From an uncultured Lachnospiraceae bacterium (GTDB lineage: Bacteria > Bacillota > Clostridia > Lachnospirales > Lachnospiraceae), in the NCBI GenBank assembly GCA_910584945.1, contig CAJUDY010000004.1:110558-174557 (forward strand): 64,000 bases of DNA, read 5' to 3'. A model generated the notes under the pieces. That model was given only the letters and a program-made list of their open reading frames with translations, made no database searches and had not been told where the DNA came from. How positions within the stretch are numbered: the stretch's first letter is position 1; every line of letters begins with the position of its first letter. This document shows, in pieces, positions 50,453 to 58,948 of this stretch. The position numbers were made by a program, and so were the translations under genes.

Positions 50453-51469
50453 TCAGTACAGACTTCCCGTATTTACGATGGGCTGGGCGTCGTGATTGCC
50501 GCAGAGGACCACCAGAAGGTTGGAGACCATGGCGGCTTTGCGCTCCTCGTCCAGGACCACCATCTCATTCTCGCTCAAGCGTTCCAGCGCCATCTCCACC
50601 ATACCGACCGCGCCGTCCACGATCATCTTTCTTGCGTCAATGATGGCGGACGCCTGCTGGCGCTGAAGCATGACGGCTGCGATCTCCGGAGCGTAAGCAA
50701 GATAGGTAATCCGTGCCTCCACAATCTCGATCCCTGCTTCATTAACCCGGGCCTGGATCTCGTCCCGGATTCTGGCCGCTACGATCTCGCTGGACCCCCG
50801 AAGACTTCCCTCATCCGCGACGCCGTCCCCGGTGGTGTCCACCCCCGGCGCCACATCGTAGGGGTAGAGTCTTACGATATTCCGAAGGGCGCTGTCGCAC
50901 TGCAGGGAAAGAAATTCCTTGTAATTATCTACGTTGAATACCGCTTTTGCCGTGTCCACGATCCGCCAGGTGACGGCGATGCTAATTTCGACAGGGTTGC
51001 CCAGACAGTCGTTGATCTTCTGGCGGTTGTTGCTGAGGGTCATGATTTTCAGAGAGATCTTTTTTCCCATATTCTGAAAATCAATGGCTGCGGCAACTCC
51101 CGCATTCGGATTGGCTGCGGACGTATGACTTACATCCCCGCTCTGGCTGAGTTTTGTCTTGGCCGCCGGATTGACGCTGGTGCAGAACGGATTTACAAAA
51201 TAAAATCCATGATCTTTCAAGGTTCCGACATATTTTCCGAACAAAGTGAGTACCAGTGCTTCCTGGGGCTTCAGCACCTGCAGACCGCACAGCGGGAACC
51301 AGCCGATGCACAAAAATACGATACTCACGATCATCAGGACCGGACTTCCATCATGCCCCACCTGGATACCGCCGATTACACTTCCCAGAATTGCGAACGC
51401 GTAGAGCGCCACCACCATCAGCAGCACAAACATCCCATTCTTCTTGTTACTTAACACGATTTCTTTCAT
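50453..51469 (-). CDS. SPFH (stomatin/prohibitin-like) membrane protein
   Basis: 338 aa. Two N-terminal transmembrane segments (about 13-35 and 44-65) precede the SPFH/band-7 domain, with QVLKPQEALVLTLFGKYVGT, VTWRIVDTAKAVFNVDN and ARIRDEIQARVNEAGIEIVE. It is likely a membrane-microdomain scaffold oligomer facing the cytoplasm. It is the first gene of an operon with an Arc-like repressor, a pairing seen widely in Clostridia. No NfeD gene accompanies it. Confidence 0.85.
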   Translation of the reverse strand: MKEIVLSNKKNGMFVLLMVVALYAFAILGSVIGGIQVGHDGSPVLMIVSIVFLCIGWFPLCGLQVLKPQEALVLTLFGKYVGTLKDHGFYFVNPFCTSVNPAAKTKLSQSGDVSHTSAANPNAGVAAAIDFQNMGKKISLKIMTLSNNRQKINDCLGNPVEISIAVTWRIVDTAKAVFNVDNYKEFLSLQCDSALRNIVRLYPYDVAPGVDTTGDGVADEGSLRGSSEIVAARIRDEIQARVNEAGIEIVEARITYLAYAPEIAAVMLQRQQASAIIDARKMIVDGAVGMVEMALERLSENEMVVLDEERKAAMVSNLLVVLCGNHDAQPIVNTGSLY

Positions 51470-51490
51470 TTTATTGTTCCTCCACCTTTA

Positions 51491-51509
51491 TGATATCGAA
51501 ATCATATCA
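51491..51509. promoter_or_regulatory. Palindrome over the SPFH -10 box
   Basis: TGATAT and ATATCA with centre CGAAATC overlap the -10 element. A good candidate operator for the Arc-like protein of the same operon. Confidence 0.5.
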
Positions 51510-51529
51510 CTTTCATTTCAAAATGTCAA
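51501..51529 (-). promoter_or_regulatory. Promoter of the SPFH-Arc operon
   Basis: On the minus strand TTGACA (51524-51529), 17 bp, TATGAT (51501-51506). Confidence 0.75.
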
Positions 51530-51602
51530 TACCTGTATGAGAGGTAACACGAAATATTTGTCCGCCATATACTATGTAGAAAGAACAAGAAAATCAAACG
51601 CT

Positions 51603-52175
51603 ATGAATCAATCCTGTAATTTAAGCAATGTTACCAATGATTATCTGGCGGCCTATGACTGCATTCTGTGTGATATGATCGACGAAATGACCCATGCGGA
51701 CCTGTCAGACAGTATTTCTCACAATTTTATCACACAGATGATTCCTCACCACCAGGGAGCCGTCGAGATGTCCCGGAACCTCTTAAGGTACACCACCCAC
51801 ATCCCTTTGCAGAACCTCGCCCTTGCGATCATCACCGAACAGACGAAAAGTATCTCCGATATGCAGGCGATTCTCTGCAAATGCGAAGCTGTGCACAACT
51901 GTAAGGATGATCTGTGCCGCTACCAGACCCGCACAAAAAAAATCATGCAGACCATGTTCCATGAAATGAAACATGCCTGCACAACCAACTGTGTCAATGC
52001 GAATTTTATCCGGGAGATGATTCCCCACCACTGCGGCGCCATCGCCATGTCCGAAAATACCTTACGCTACTGCATCTGCCCGGAACTGATCCCGATCCTG
52101 GATTCGATCATCCGGACGCAGAAGAGGGAAGTCTGGCAGATGCGGTGTATGCTTCGGTGTATGGGCTGCTGCTGA
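51603..52175 (+). CDS. Cys-rich tandem DUF305 protein
   Basis: 190 aa from ATG 51603. Two DUF305 units are visible: NFITQMIPHHQGAVEMSRNL (about 41-60) and NFIREMIPHHCGAIAMSENT (about 137-156), each with the HH pair. The protein carries about 16 Cys in 190 residues, including a C-terminal MRCMLRCMGCC. DUF305 proteins are ferritin-like helical bundles, often linked to metal handling. There is no signal peptide at this start. No good ribosome binding site is seen, so the start is uncertain (another in-frame codon lies at 51537). It is transcribed opposite to its neighbours and ends at a terminator. Confidence 0.7.
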   Translation: MNQSCNLSNVTNDYLAAYDCILCDMIDEMTHADLSDSISHNFITQMIPHHQGAVEMSRNLLRYTTHIPLQNLALAIITEQTKSISDMQAILCKCEAVHNCKDDLCRYQTRTKKIMQTMFHEMKHACTTNCVNANFIREMIPHHCGAIAMSENTLRYCICPELIPILDSIIRTQKREVWQMRCMLRCMGCC

Positions 52176-52202
52176 TCCACAATATTTCATTACATAAGAT
52201 AA

Positions 52203-52252
52203 AAAGAGACTGCGATCAGACACCTGCAGATGTATGGATCACGGTCTCTTTT
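52203..52252. terminator. Bidirectional hairpin after the DUF305 gene
   Basis: AAAGAGACTGCGATC (52203-52217) and the complementary GATCACGGTCTCTTT (52237-52251), with T runs on both sides. It separates the DUF305 gene from the convergent ATPase unit. Confidence 0.75.
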
Positions 52253-52307
52253 CCTTCAGGCATTCGCTATCCGCTCCTGCTCTTCCATTGGTACGACGAA
52301 GTTCTTT

Positions 52308-52502
52308 TCAAAAAGTTCTTTTCGGCATATTCGCCCATCCTTTTCCATGCAGATATTCTGCCGGTATTTTGTCGAAATTGATCACTTTAAGGGAGCTGTC
52401 ACTCATGTATTCCGCGTTGCTTTCATCATAGGACGCTTTCTTCATCGTGCACAAATGTCTTCCCAGGACACCGGGCAGATTTTTGATTACTTCTTCTGTC
52501 AT
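52308..52502 (-). pseudogene. Truncated partner gene of the AAA ATPase (frameshift)
   Basis: 64 aa, beginning TEEVIKNLPGVLGRHLCTMK 9 nt after the ATPase stop with GAGGAAAAAAG as the ribosome binding site. It ends abruptly after MPKRTF, at a run of five T. If one T is dropped, the frame continues coherently as EKNFVVPMEEQERIANA to a stop at about 52255. Either a frameshift or an early end of a longer partner. Family not recognised. The short coherent extension favours a sequencing or mutational frameshift over a natural end. Confidence 0.5.
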
Positions 52503-52511
52503 CTTTTTTCC

Positions 52512-53813
52512 TCAGCCATTATTCAACTCATATCTAAGAGAATCCAACATCTGTATGGGAGAAGCCATTCGCTCATAGATGGAATCGATATGGTCCGTCA
52601 CACATTCTATTTTCACATAATCATGGTCCATGGCAGACAGATAATAATTCACTTTCTCACCAAACCCATGTTTCACAGAAAACAGATTTAGTGCGTCCAA
52701 AAAATACGGGCTGTGCGTTGTCACCACAATGGACAGATCAAAATATTTCTGTAGCAGAACAATCAGCTCTGCATATACGATCTGCCACTGAGGATGTAAA
52801 TGTACCTCCGGCTCGTCCAGAATCAAGACGTCTTTTTCAAGAAGCAGTCCTTTTTCAAGAAGCATCTTCAGGATGACGAATGACTTTAATCCGGTGGAGA
52901 GATTCGAGAAAGATACCGGTTGATAAAAACCTTCTTTTTCCAGATAAAATTCCTCATCTTTTTTTACAACAATTTTTCCGTCTACTACTTTCTGTAGGGT
53001 TTGAAAGATTTCATTTAACTTTTCCTTTGCAAGAACCGATTCAATCACTCCGTAGTTTGCATTTTCTTCTCTTTGGTACAGCAACAGGTTCCTGAGATGA
53101 GAATCAATGGAGTTCAAGTCGCTGAAAGAATTCAGCCTATCGATGATAAAAGGATTATCAATATATACCGCTTTATTTATAAGTGAAATGGATGACTGGT
53201 AGTCAAAGCATTTATTATCCTGAAATGAAAGGATAATGTTTTTATCCTTGATATTTAACTCTAAAAAAGCATCCAAATCCTGCTCGATCAAAGAATTAAT
53301 CTGTCCGCTGAAAATACTGTCAAAATAACGCGTAAGAAGCTCCAGAGAAATCGCTTTTTCCGGCAGATCCAGAATATTCATAATATTCTTCAGCAAATCC
53401 AGCAGCAACGCCTGATACTCTGATTTTCTATTTCTTTCGAATAATACTTCCAACGTATCTTCCAGTACCGTATAGACCTGCTCCGGCAAGATCTGGCCTT
53501 GCCGCTCCTGAATACGCGAAATGTGATCAGCGATTTCTTGTGCCGTTTTCCGATAAAATGACAACTGGCGAATCCGATAAGTATCTCCATGAGCGTCATA
53601 ATTTCTCAATGCCATACGGCAGCTTTCCTGGATTTCCGCCCTTCTTTGCTTCTCAATATTTTCTTCCATATTCGCCACTGAGTTAAACAACGAAAAGAGA
53701 ATTTTGCCGACGGTACTTTTTCCTGTATTATTTTCTCCCGCAATCACCGTAATTCCATCCACAAGAATACTTGCATCTTTTATCTTTGAGAAATTTTTAA
53801 TATTCAGCCTCAT
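52512..53813 (-). CDS. AAA/ABC-type ATPase (OLD/RecF-like)
   Basis: 433 aa from ATG 53813 (GGAAGGAA upstream; the region to 53858 is rejected). Walker A VIAGENNTGKSTVGKIL near residue 22-38, a long coiled central region, then the ABC-type signature-like NLSTGLKSFVILKM, Walker B DVLILDEPEVHLHP and the switch His in VTTHSPYFLDAL. It resembles the AAA ATPases that act with small partners or nucleases in defence loci (OLD, Gabija-like or similar), but has no TOPRIM domain. A small broken gene follows it, so the locus may be non-functional. Confidence 0.8.
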   Translation of the reverse strand: MRLNIKNFSKIKDASILVDGITVIAGENNTGKSTVGKILFSLFNSVANMEENIEKQRRAEIQESCRMALRNYDAHGDTYRIRQLSFYRKTAQEIADHISRIQERQGQILPEQVYTVLEDTLEVLFERNRKSEYQALLLDLLKNIMNILDLPEKAISLELLTRYFDSIFSGQINSLIEQDLDAFLELNIKDKNIILSFQDNKCFDYQSSISLINKAVYIDNPFIIDRLNSFSDLNSIDSHLRNLLLYQREENANYGVIESVLAKEKLNEIFQTLQKVVDGKIVVKKDEEFYLEKEGFYQPVSFSNLSTGLKSFVILKMLLEKGLLLEKDVLILDEPEVHLHPQWQIVYAELIVLLQKYFDLSIVVTTHSPYFLDALNLFSVKHGFGEKVNYYLSAMDHDYVKIECVTDHIDSIYERMASPIQMLDSLRYELNNG

Positions 53814-53910
53814 GCCCGATTCCTTCCATATTCCGCAATTGTGATTACTTCGTACCATTCTATCGGGTTCTCATCCAAATTACAATTCCCTAAATTGAGT
53901 TTTTCCTACG

Positions 53911-54852
53911 TCAAAACGCCCCCAGCTGCTGGAACAAAAAGATCCATCCGCAGATTGTCACACTGGAGAACAGGGCGGAAAAGACCAGGCATCCGGCCGC
54001 CAGTTCGGCGTTGCTGTCCATCTGCTGGGCCATGGTGTAACTGGACACCGCACAGGGCGCGCCGAAGATCACGATCAGAAGCGCCAGAGGAACCCCCCGG
54101 AATCCCAGCAGATATCCGAATATCAGAGCAAGTCCGGGGCTGACCACCAGCTTTCCCACCACACCGAACACAATATTTCTGAGGTGGTCATGCACACTGT
54201 GAAAATAAAAGGAAGCCCCCATGATCAGAAGCGACGCCGGTGTGGCCGCCGACGCGATCTGTCCGACGGGCTTTAAGACGACCTCCGGAACTTTGATCCG
54301 GACTGCGACGGCAAAGATCCCCACCGCAGCTCCAAGGATCAGCGGATTCGTCAGAATCTTTTTTACCATAGCCATCGGGTGCATCTTCCCGCCCCGGAAA
54401 ACCTCCAGCGTGATCACCGCCAGGATATTGTAGAGCGGCACAATGACCGCCAGCATGATCGTAGTAAGCCCCAGGGATTTCTCTCCCATAAGATTCTCCA
54501 TGATCGGCAGTCCCATCACCACCAGGTTGCCCCGATAGCAGGCCTGGATCAATGCGCCTCTGCTTGGATCATCCTTTACCGTCATAAGCGCAAATACGAC
54601 TCCCAGAAAATAGACGATAAAAAGCATTCCCACGCAGAACGCAAGATACTTCGGAATCACTGTGCCGGAAAAATCCGCCGTGTAAATATTGTAAAACATC
54701 ATAAATGGAAACATGACCTGGAACACCGCATTGTTCACATGCTTTAATTCCAGGTCATTCAAAAGATGGAGCCGGCGGGCGCCCATCCCCAGAAACATCA
54801 AAAGAAAGATGGGAAGCACCGCCTCCACTGCAATCCGAAAATTTGCCAGCAT
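53911..54852 (-). CDS. AEC family auxin-efflux-carrier-like transporter
   Basis: 313 aa, ~10 transmembrane segments: residues 5-25, 35-60, 65-90 and so on, with the YRGNLVVMGLPIMENL and GAPCAVSSYTMAQQMDSNAE segments typical of AEC/bile-acid-like permeases. It probably exports an organic acid or malate-like substrate. It sits 6 nt after the NUDIX gene and belongs to that transcription unit. Confidence 0.9.
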   Translation of the reverse strand: MLANFRIAVEAVLPIFLLMFLGMGARRLHLLNDLELKHVNNAVFQVMFPFMMFYNIYTADFSGTVIPKYLAFCVGMLFIVYFLGVVFALMTVKDDPSRGALIQACYRGNLVVMGLPIMENLMGEKSLGLTTIMLAVIVPLYNILAVITLEVFRGGKMHPMAMVKKILTNPLILGAAVGIFAVAVRIKVPEVVLKPVGQIASAATPASLLIMGASFYFHSVHDHLRNIVFGVVGKLVVSPGLALIFGYLLGFRGVPLALLIVIFGAPCAVSSYTMAQQMDSNAELAAGCLVFSALFSSVTICGWIFLFQQLGAF

Positions 54853-54858
54853 CCGATA

Positions 54859-55479
54859 CTACTCCTGTCTGACAAAATAAAACGGGTCTTCGTCCGTGTG
54901 ATGCAGAAAATGCATCATCAGATAGCCGCAGTTCATAGATACATTTTCTTCTTTCAGAATCCTTCGGATCTCCTCCCGGTCCGCAAGCACCACTTCCAGC
55001 TGCTCATTCTCCTCCAGCCCTTCTTTGGAAACCGTGCCTGTGGCATAGCCATAGACGGTGGCACATGACTCGTCGGTCATGCCGATGGTAGTAAAGAACG
55101 GCTTATGGTACATCTCGTCCACCTCGAGGGGCTCAAAATCCAGCCCGGTCTCTTCCTTCAGCTCTCTGGCTCCCGCCTGGGCATAGGTCTCGCCTTCATC
55201 CACCAGACCCGCCGGCAATTCGTAGATATAGTCATCAATAGAAAAACGATACTGGCGGACCAGCACCATCCGGTCCCGTTTTTCTCCGTAAATACTGTAG
55301 ATGATGACACCATCCGGGGTGTTCTTCCGGGTGTTGATCTTCAGATGCTCCACATCCTTCCCCCGGGACGCTACATAATACAGACCATGGCGGCGTACTT
55401 TATTCTCGTAATGAATATTGTACATATTCAGGAAACGATTGTCCGTCGTTTTTTCAATAGAAAGTATTCGATTCTCCAT
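54859..55479 (-). CDS. NUDIX hydrolase (ADP-ribose pyrophosphatase-like)
   Basis: 206 aa. The Nudix box is GLVDEGETYAQAGAREL followed by KEETGLDF (GX5EX7REUXEEXGU pattern), in a fold preceded by IYELPAGLV. The family hydrolyses ADP-ribose and other nucleoside diphosphates linked to X. It lies between rsfS and the AEC transporter and is transcribed with them. Confidence 0.9.
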   Translation of the reverse strand: MENRILSIEKTTDNRFLNMYNIHYENKVRRHGLYYVASRGKDVEHLKINTRKNTPDGVIIYSIYGEKRDRMVLVRQYRFSIDDYIYELPAGLVDEGETYAQAGARELKEETGLDFEPLEVDEMYHKPFFTTIGMTDESCATVYGYATGTVSKEGLEENEQLEVVLADREEIRRILKEENVSMNCGYLMMHFLHHTDEDPFYFVRQE

Positions 55480-55487
55480 ATTTCATC

Positions 55488-55850
55488 TTACTCCTCTAAA
55501 TCCACTTTCTCTACCAGATTGCCGTCCCGCCAGATCCGCTCCAGGTCATAGAACAGACGGTTTTCCTCGTCAAAAATATGGATGATGAGGTCCTGATAAT
55601 CCATCAGAATCCAGTTGGCGGTCTGATAACCTTCTATCTGTTTCGGAGTAAAACCTGCTTTGCCCAGCCGCTCTTCCACTTCATCCGCCATGGCCTGCAC
55701 CTGATTGCGGTTGCTGCCGGACGCGATGATGAAGTAGTCCGCCAGAACGGAGACATCGGAGATGTCCAGAAGTTTCAGGTCTTTCGCTTTCTTCTCTTCC
55801 AGTGCAGCAACGGCGATCTTCGCCATCTCTTTCGAATTCTTTGTAACCAT
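55488..55850 (-). CDS. rsfS: Ribosomal silencing factor RsfS
   Basis: 120 aa, the usual length. VSVLADYFIIASGSNRNQVQ, QIEGYQTANWILMDYQDLII and HIFDEENRLFYDLERIW are the conserved RsfS/Iojap motifs. It binds L14 on the 50S subunit and blocks subunit joining in starvation. It is part of the conserved obg-yhbY-nadD-yqeK-rsfS cluster. A 168-bp intergenic region separates it from yqeK. Confidence 0.95.
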   Translation of the reverse strand: MVTKNSKEMAKIAVAALEEKKAKDLKLLDISDVSVLADYFIIASGSNRNQVQAMADEVEERLGKAGFTPKQIEGYQTANWILMDYQDLIIHIFDEENRLFYDLERIWRDGNLVEKVDLEE

Positions 55851-55867
55851 ACGTTCCCCCTTTTATG

Positions 55868-55985
55868 AAAGTTCCGCTACAGCCCTTCCAGCACACGGGT
55901 CGGAGATGCATTCCCGGCTGCTTTTGCATCCGCTCATGCATCTGTGCGCTGGGCGGGCTTTCGCTGTTTAAAGTTCCGCTACAGC
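55868..55985. repeat. Short element flanked by AAAGTTCCGCTACAGC direct repeats
   Basis: Two identical 16-bp copies (55868-55883 and 55970-55985), 102 bp apart, flank a hairpin built from CCAGCACAC with GTGCGCTGG and AGATGCAT with ATGCATCT. It lies in the yqeK-rsfS gap. It looks like a small mobile or recombined insertion rather than a terminator. Confidence 0.5.
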
Positions 55986-56018
55986 GGTAATCCGCAGTGC
56001 ACTTCGATTCCACACTGC

Positions 56019-56594
56019 TCATTGCTTACGTGTATAGTAATCATACGTCTTTTTGGTCATGGAGTCAACATGTTCTGAGGAATCTCCCAAATATCCGAGG
56101 GTATCCTCCAGAATCTTGATCAGCGTCCGGTCGAGATCCTGGAATGCCAACTGTCGAATTTCGGGCAGATTGGGCGCTTTGTCCCGTCTGGGCTCGATGT
56201 AGTCCGCGATGTAGACGATCTTGTCAAGCAGCGTCATCTCCGGCCGACCGGTGGTATGCCAGCGGATGGCGTCCAGAATCTCCGGGTCTTCAATGTCGTA
56301 TTTTTTCCTGGCGAGAAAGGCCCCTAGCTTGGCGTGGAGCATGAACGGATTCTTCCGCTCCAGGTCCGTGATCTCCAGATGATGTTTTTCCGCCATTTTC
56401 AGCTTCTTGGCGTTGGGCATGCATTTGGCGCAGTCATGCATCAGACCGGCCAGCATGGCCTTGTCCAGATCATAGCCGTAACACATGGCAAGCGCGCCGC
56501 AAGTGTACATGACTCCCAGCGTGTGCTCGAACCGGCTGTCGTCCATCTCTTTTTTCAAATCTTTTTTTAAATCTTTGATACAAATTGCATCCAT
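56019..56594 (-). CDS. yqeK: YqeK, bis(5'-nucleosyl)-tetraphosphatase (symmetrical), HD domain
   Basis: 191 aa. HD-domain motifs GLMHDCAKCMPNAKK, HAKLGAFLARKKY and AIRWHTTGRPEM supply the metal ligands (H...HD...H...D). The family hydrolyses diadenosine tetraphosphate. Conserved neighbour of nadD and rsfS. The gene starts at 56594 and its upstream neighbour nadD ends 14 nt away. Confidence 0.93.
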   Translation of the reverse strand: MDAICIKDLKKDLKKEMDDSRFEHTLGVMYTCGALAMCYGYDLDKAMLAGLMHDCAKCMPNAKKLKMAEKHHLEITDLERKNPFMLHAKLGAFLARKKYDIEDPEILDAIRWHTTGRPEMTLLDKIVYIADYIEPRRDKAPNLPEIRQLAFQDLDRTLIKILEDTLGYLGDSSEHVDSMTKKTYDYYTRKQ

Positions 56595-56608
56595 ACTTAT
56601 TCTCCTGA

Positions 56609-57253
56609 TCAGATTTCCTCATCCGTCTCTTGCGTTCTTTTTTGATACAGCTTCTTCCGACGGATATACTCTTCCACGGCGGCAGGCACTAGATTAGAGA
56701 TCTCTCTTTGTTCCGACAGCGCTTCCCGAATATCCTCGGAGGCGACGTCCATATTCGGAGTGTTCAGCAGATAGATGACCGCGCCATACCGCGCTTCCAG
56801 CTCCTGAATCCTTTCCTGGATGTTTGCTCTGGAGCAATGGTCCCGCACCGCGGCCAGCAGGATACATTCTTTGCTGATCATCCCAGGCTCTCTCCATTTG
56901 TCAAAGTCAAACAGAGAATCCGCGCCCATGATAAAATAAAACTGCGTATCCGGATACCGGCGGTTCAGCCGCTTAAGCGTCTCATACGTATAATGATATT
57001 CCCGCCCGGATTCCTCTACATCGCAGAGCTTCAGATACGGGATATCCCGTATGGCCAGCCGCAGCATCTCCATGCGGCACTCCATGTCCGCCTGCCTGGT
57101 GTCTCTCTTATGAGGCGGATTTCCGTTGGGAAGCATCCAGATCTCGTCCAGCGAAAACTGCTCGTAGGCCTGTCCCGCCAGCGTCAGATGTGCGTTGTGG
57201 ACCGGGTCAAAGGTTCCTCCCATAATACCGATCCGTCTCTTTGCATCCGCCAT
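56609..57253 (-). CDS. nadD: Nicotinate-nucleotide adenylyltransferase
   Basis: 214 aa. The nucleotidyltransferase motif GGTFDPVHNAHLTLAGQ (HxGH-like) and the C-terminal SEDIREALS segment (ISSTxIR-like) are present. It converts nicotinate mononucleotide and ATP to deamido-NAD. Part of the conserved cluster. Confidence 0.95.
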   Translation of the reverse strand: MADAKRRIGIMGGTFDPVHNAHLTLAGQAYEQFSLDEIWMLPNGNPPHKRDTRQADMECRMEMLRLAIRDIPYLKLCDVEESGREYHYTYETLKRLNRRYPDTQFYFIMGADSLFDFDKWREPGMISKECILLAAVRDHCSRANIQERIQELEARYGAVIYLLNTPNMDVASEDIREALSEQREISNLVPAAVEEYIRRKKLYQKRTQETDEEI

Positions 57254-57264
57254 GTGCTTCCCCT

Positions 57265-57558
57265 CTACTTCGGAAGGACGATCTTCTTCTTCTCATCCTT
57301 TCCTTCCTTATATAATACAATCTTTTTGCCGATCACCTGCACCACCTGAGAATGGGTCCGTTCCGACAGATAGCCTGCCAGCTCCTTCGGATCGTCCAGA
57401 CAGTTCTGAAGGACGCTGACCTTGATCAACTCTCTGGCGTCCAGCGCCTCCTGGACAGCCGCCGTCAGCTCCGGCGTCAGACTGTTCTTCCCAATCTGAA
57501 AAATGGGGTCCAGATTCATGGCGAGACCTTTTAAATATGCTCTTTGCTTGCTTGTCAT
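57265..57558 (-). CDS. yhbY: YhbY family RNA-binding (CRM domain) protein
   Basis: 97 aa from ATG 57558 (GAGGAA upstream). LKGLAMNLDPIFQIGKNSLT and a later GKKIVLYKEGKDEKK are the CRM domain features. It binds pre-50S RNA. The upstream in-frame extension to 57603 overlaps obg and is rejected. Part of the obg-nadD cluster. Confidence 0.92.
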   Translation of the reverse strand: MTSKQRAYLKGLAMNLDPIFQIGKNSLTPELTAAVQEALDARELIKVSVLQNCLDDPKELAGYLSERTHSQVVQVIGKKIVLYKEGKDEKKKIVLPK

Positions 57559-57574
57559 TCGATTCCTCTGCTCT

Positions 57575-58864
57575 CTATTTATAGAATTCGAATACCAGTC
57601 CATACATATGGACGGTATCTCCCTCCTGGATGCCGGCCTTTTCCAGCTCGTCCAGAATTCCGGTGTCCTTTAAAAATCTCTGGAAGAAGGCAAAGCCCTT
57701 CTCAGAATCCAGATTGGTGTATCCCAGCATCTTCTCGATCCGAGGGCCCTCCACCACATAGGTATTTTCTTCTTCTGTGGATTTTTCCACCGTATAAGGC
57801 AGGTTCTCCTGCATGAACCGGTCCTCCGGGAAGAATTCCTGCTCAAATACCACCGGCTGGTCATCCATGGTATCCAGGATGCTTTTCACATGGTACATCA
57901 GTTCTTTCAGGCCCTGGCCGCTGACTGCGGATATGGGAAATACTTTCATGCCTTTTGGCTCAAACTCCTGACGCAGCTTCTCCACCGGATCGGACTTATC
58001 GTCCCAGATCGCGTCAATCTTGTTGGCAGCAATGATCTGGGGCCTTTTTGCCACCTTCGGATTGTAGGCGCCAAGCTCCTTGTTGATGGCGTAGATATCT
58101 GCGATGGGATCTCTTCCCTCCACTGACGCAGCATCCACCATATGAATGATCACCTTGGTCCGCTCGATATGGCGCAGAAAATCCAGTCCCAGGCCCACTC
58201 CTTCCGAAGCGCCTTCGATCAGCCCCGGGATGTCCGCGATGACAAACCCGTCGCCGTCGAGGTCCACTACCCCAAGATTTGGAGAAAGAGTCGTAAAATG
58301 ATAGTTGGCGATCTTCGGCTGGGCGTTGGTCACCCGGGATAACAGGGTGGATTTGCCCACATTGGGGAAGCCCACCAGCCCCACGTCCGCGATCACTTTC
58401 AACTCCAGCAGAACTTCCAGCTCCTGGGCCGGCTGCCCTGGCTTCGCATACTTGGGGACCTGCATGGTGGATGTGGCGAAATGCTGATTGCCGATGCCGC
58501 CTCTGCCGCCTTTTAAGATCACCTGCCGCCGGTTGCCCGCGGACATGTCCGCGATCACCTTTCCGCTCTCGGCGTCCTTGATCACGGTTCCTTCCGGAAC
58601 TTTTAAAATGATATCACTGCCGCTTTTTCCGTGGCAGTTCCGCTTCCCGCCTTCCTGACCGTCCTGCGCCGCATATTTGCGTTTATGACGGTAATCGGTC
58701 AGGGTATTCAGTCCTTCATCCACTTCAAAGATGACGTCGCCGCCGTTTCCGCCGTCGCCGCCGTCCGGACCGCCGTTGGGTACATACAGCTCTCTTCGGA
58801 AACTCACATGACCATCGCCGCCTTTGCCGGAACGAATGTAGATCTTCGCTCTGTCTGCAAACAT
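57575..58864 (-). CDS. obgE: GTPase Obg
   Basis: 429 aa. N-terminal Obg domain of Gly-rich repeats (KGGDGHVSFRRE, GGDGGNGGDV, GGRGGIGNQHF), then the G domain with GFPNVGKSTLL (G1), DIPGLIEGASEG (G3) and NKID (G4), and a C-terminal OCT domain. An essential 50S assembly and stringent-response GTPase. It follows rpmA by 84 nt, with a hairpin between. Confidence 0.97.
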   Translation of the reverse strand: MFADRAKIYIRSGKGGDGHVSFRRELYVPNGGPDGGDGGNGGDVIFEVDEGLNTLTDYRHKRKYAAQDGQEGGKRNCHGKSGSDIILKVPEGTVIKDAESGKVIADMSAGNRRQVILKGGRGGIGNQHFATSTMQVPKYAKPGQPAQELEVLLELKVIADVGLVGFPNVGKSTLLSRVTNAQPKIANYHFTTLSPNLGVVDLDGDGFVIADIPGLIEGASEGVGLGLDFLRHIERTKVIIHMVDAASVEGRDPIADIYAINKELGAYNPKVAKRPQIIAANKIDAIWDDKSDPVEKLRQEFEPKGMKVFPISAVSGQGLKELMYHVKSILDTMDDQPVVFEQEFFPEDRFMQENLPYTVEKSTEEENTYVVEGPRIEKMLGYTNLDSEKGFAFFQRFLKDTGILDELEKAGIQEGDTVHMYGLVFEFYK

Positions 58865-58889
58865 GTGTTACTCTCCTTTACATTTACAT

Positions 58890-58930
58890 AATAAGAAAGA
58901 AGGGCTCCAAATCTCCCGACTTGAAGCCCC
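58890..58930 (-). terminator. Hairpin between rpmA and obgE
   Basis: On the minus strand GGGCTTCAA and TTGGAGCCC form a stem followed by TTCTTTCTTATT. A partial terminator or attenuator separating the ribosomal genes from obgE. Confidence 0.6.
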
Positions 58931-58948
58931 ATAATATACAGAATGCCC

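Noticed and set aside
52512..53813. Gabija or Septu defence system
   Set aside because: No TOPRIM domain, UvrD-like helicase or HNH nuclease gene is present; only a short broken partner follows.
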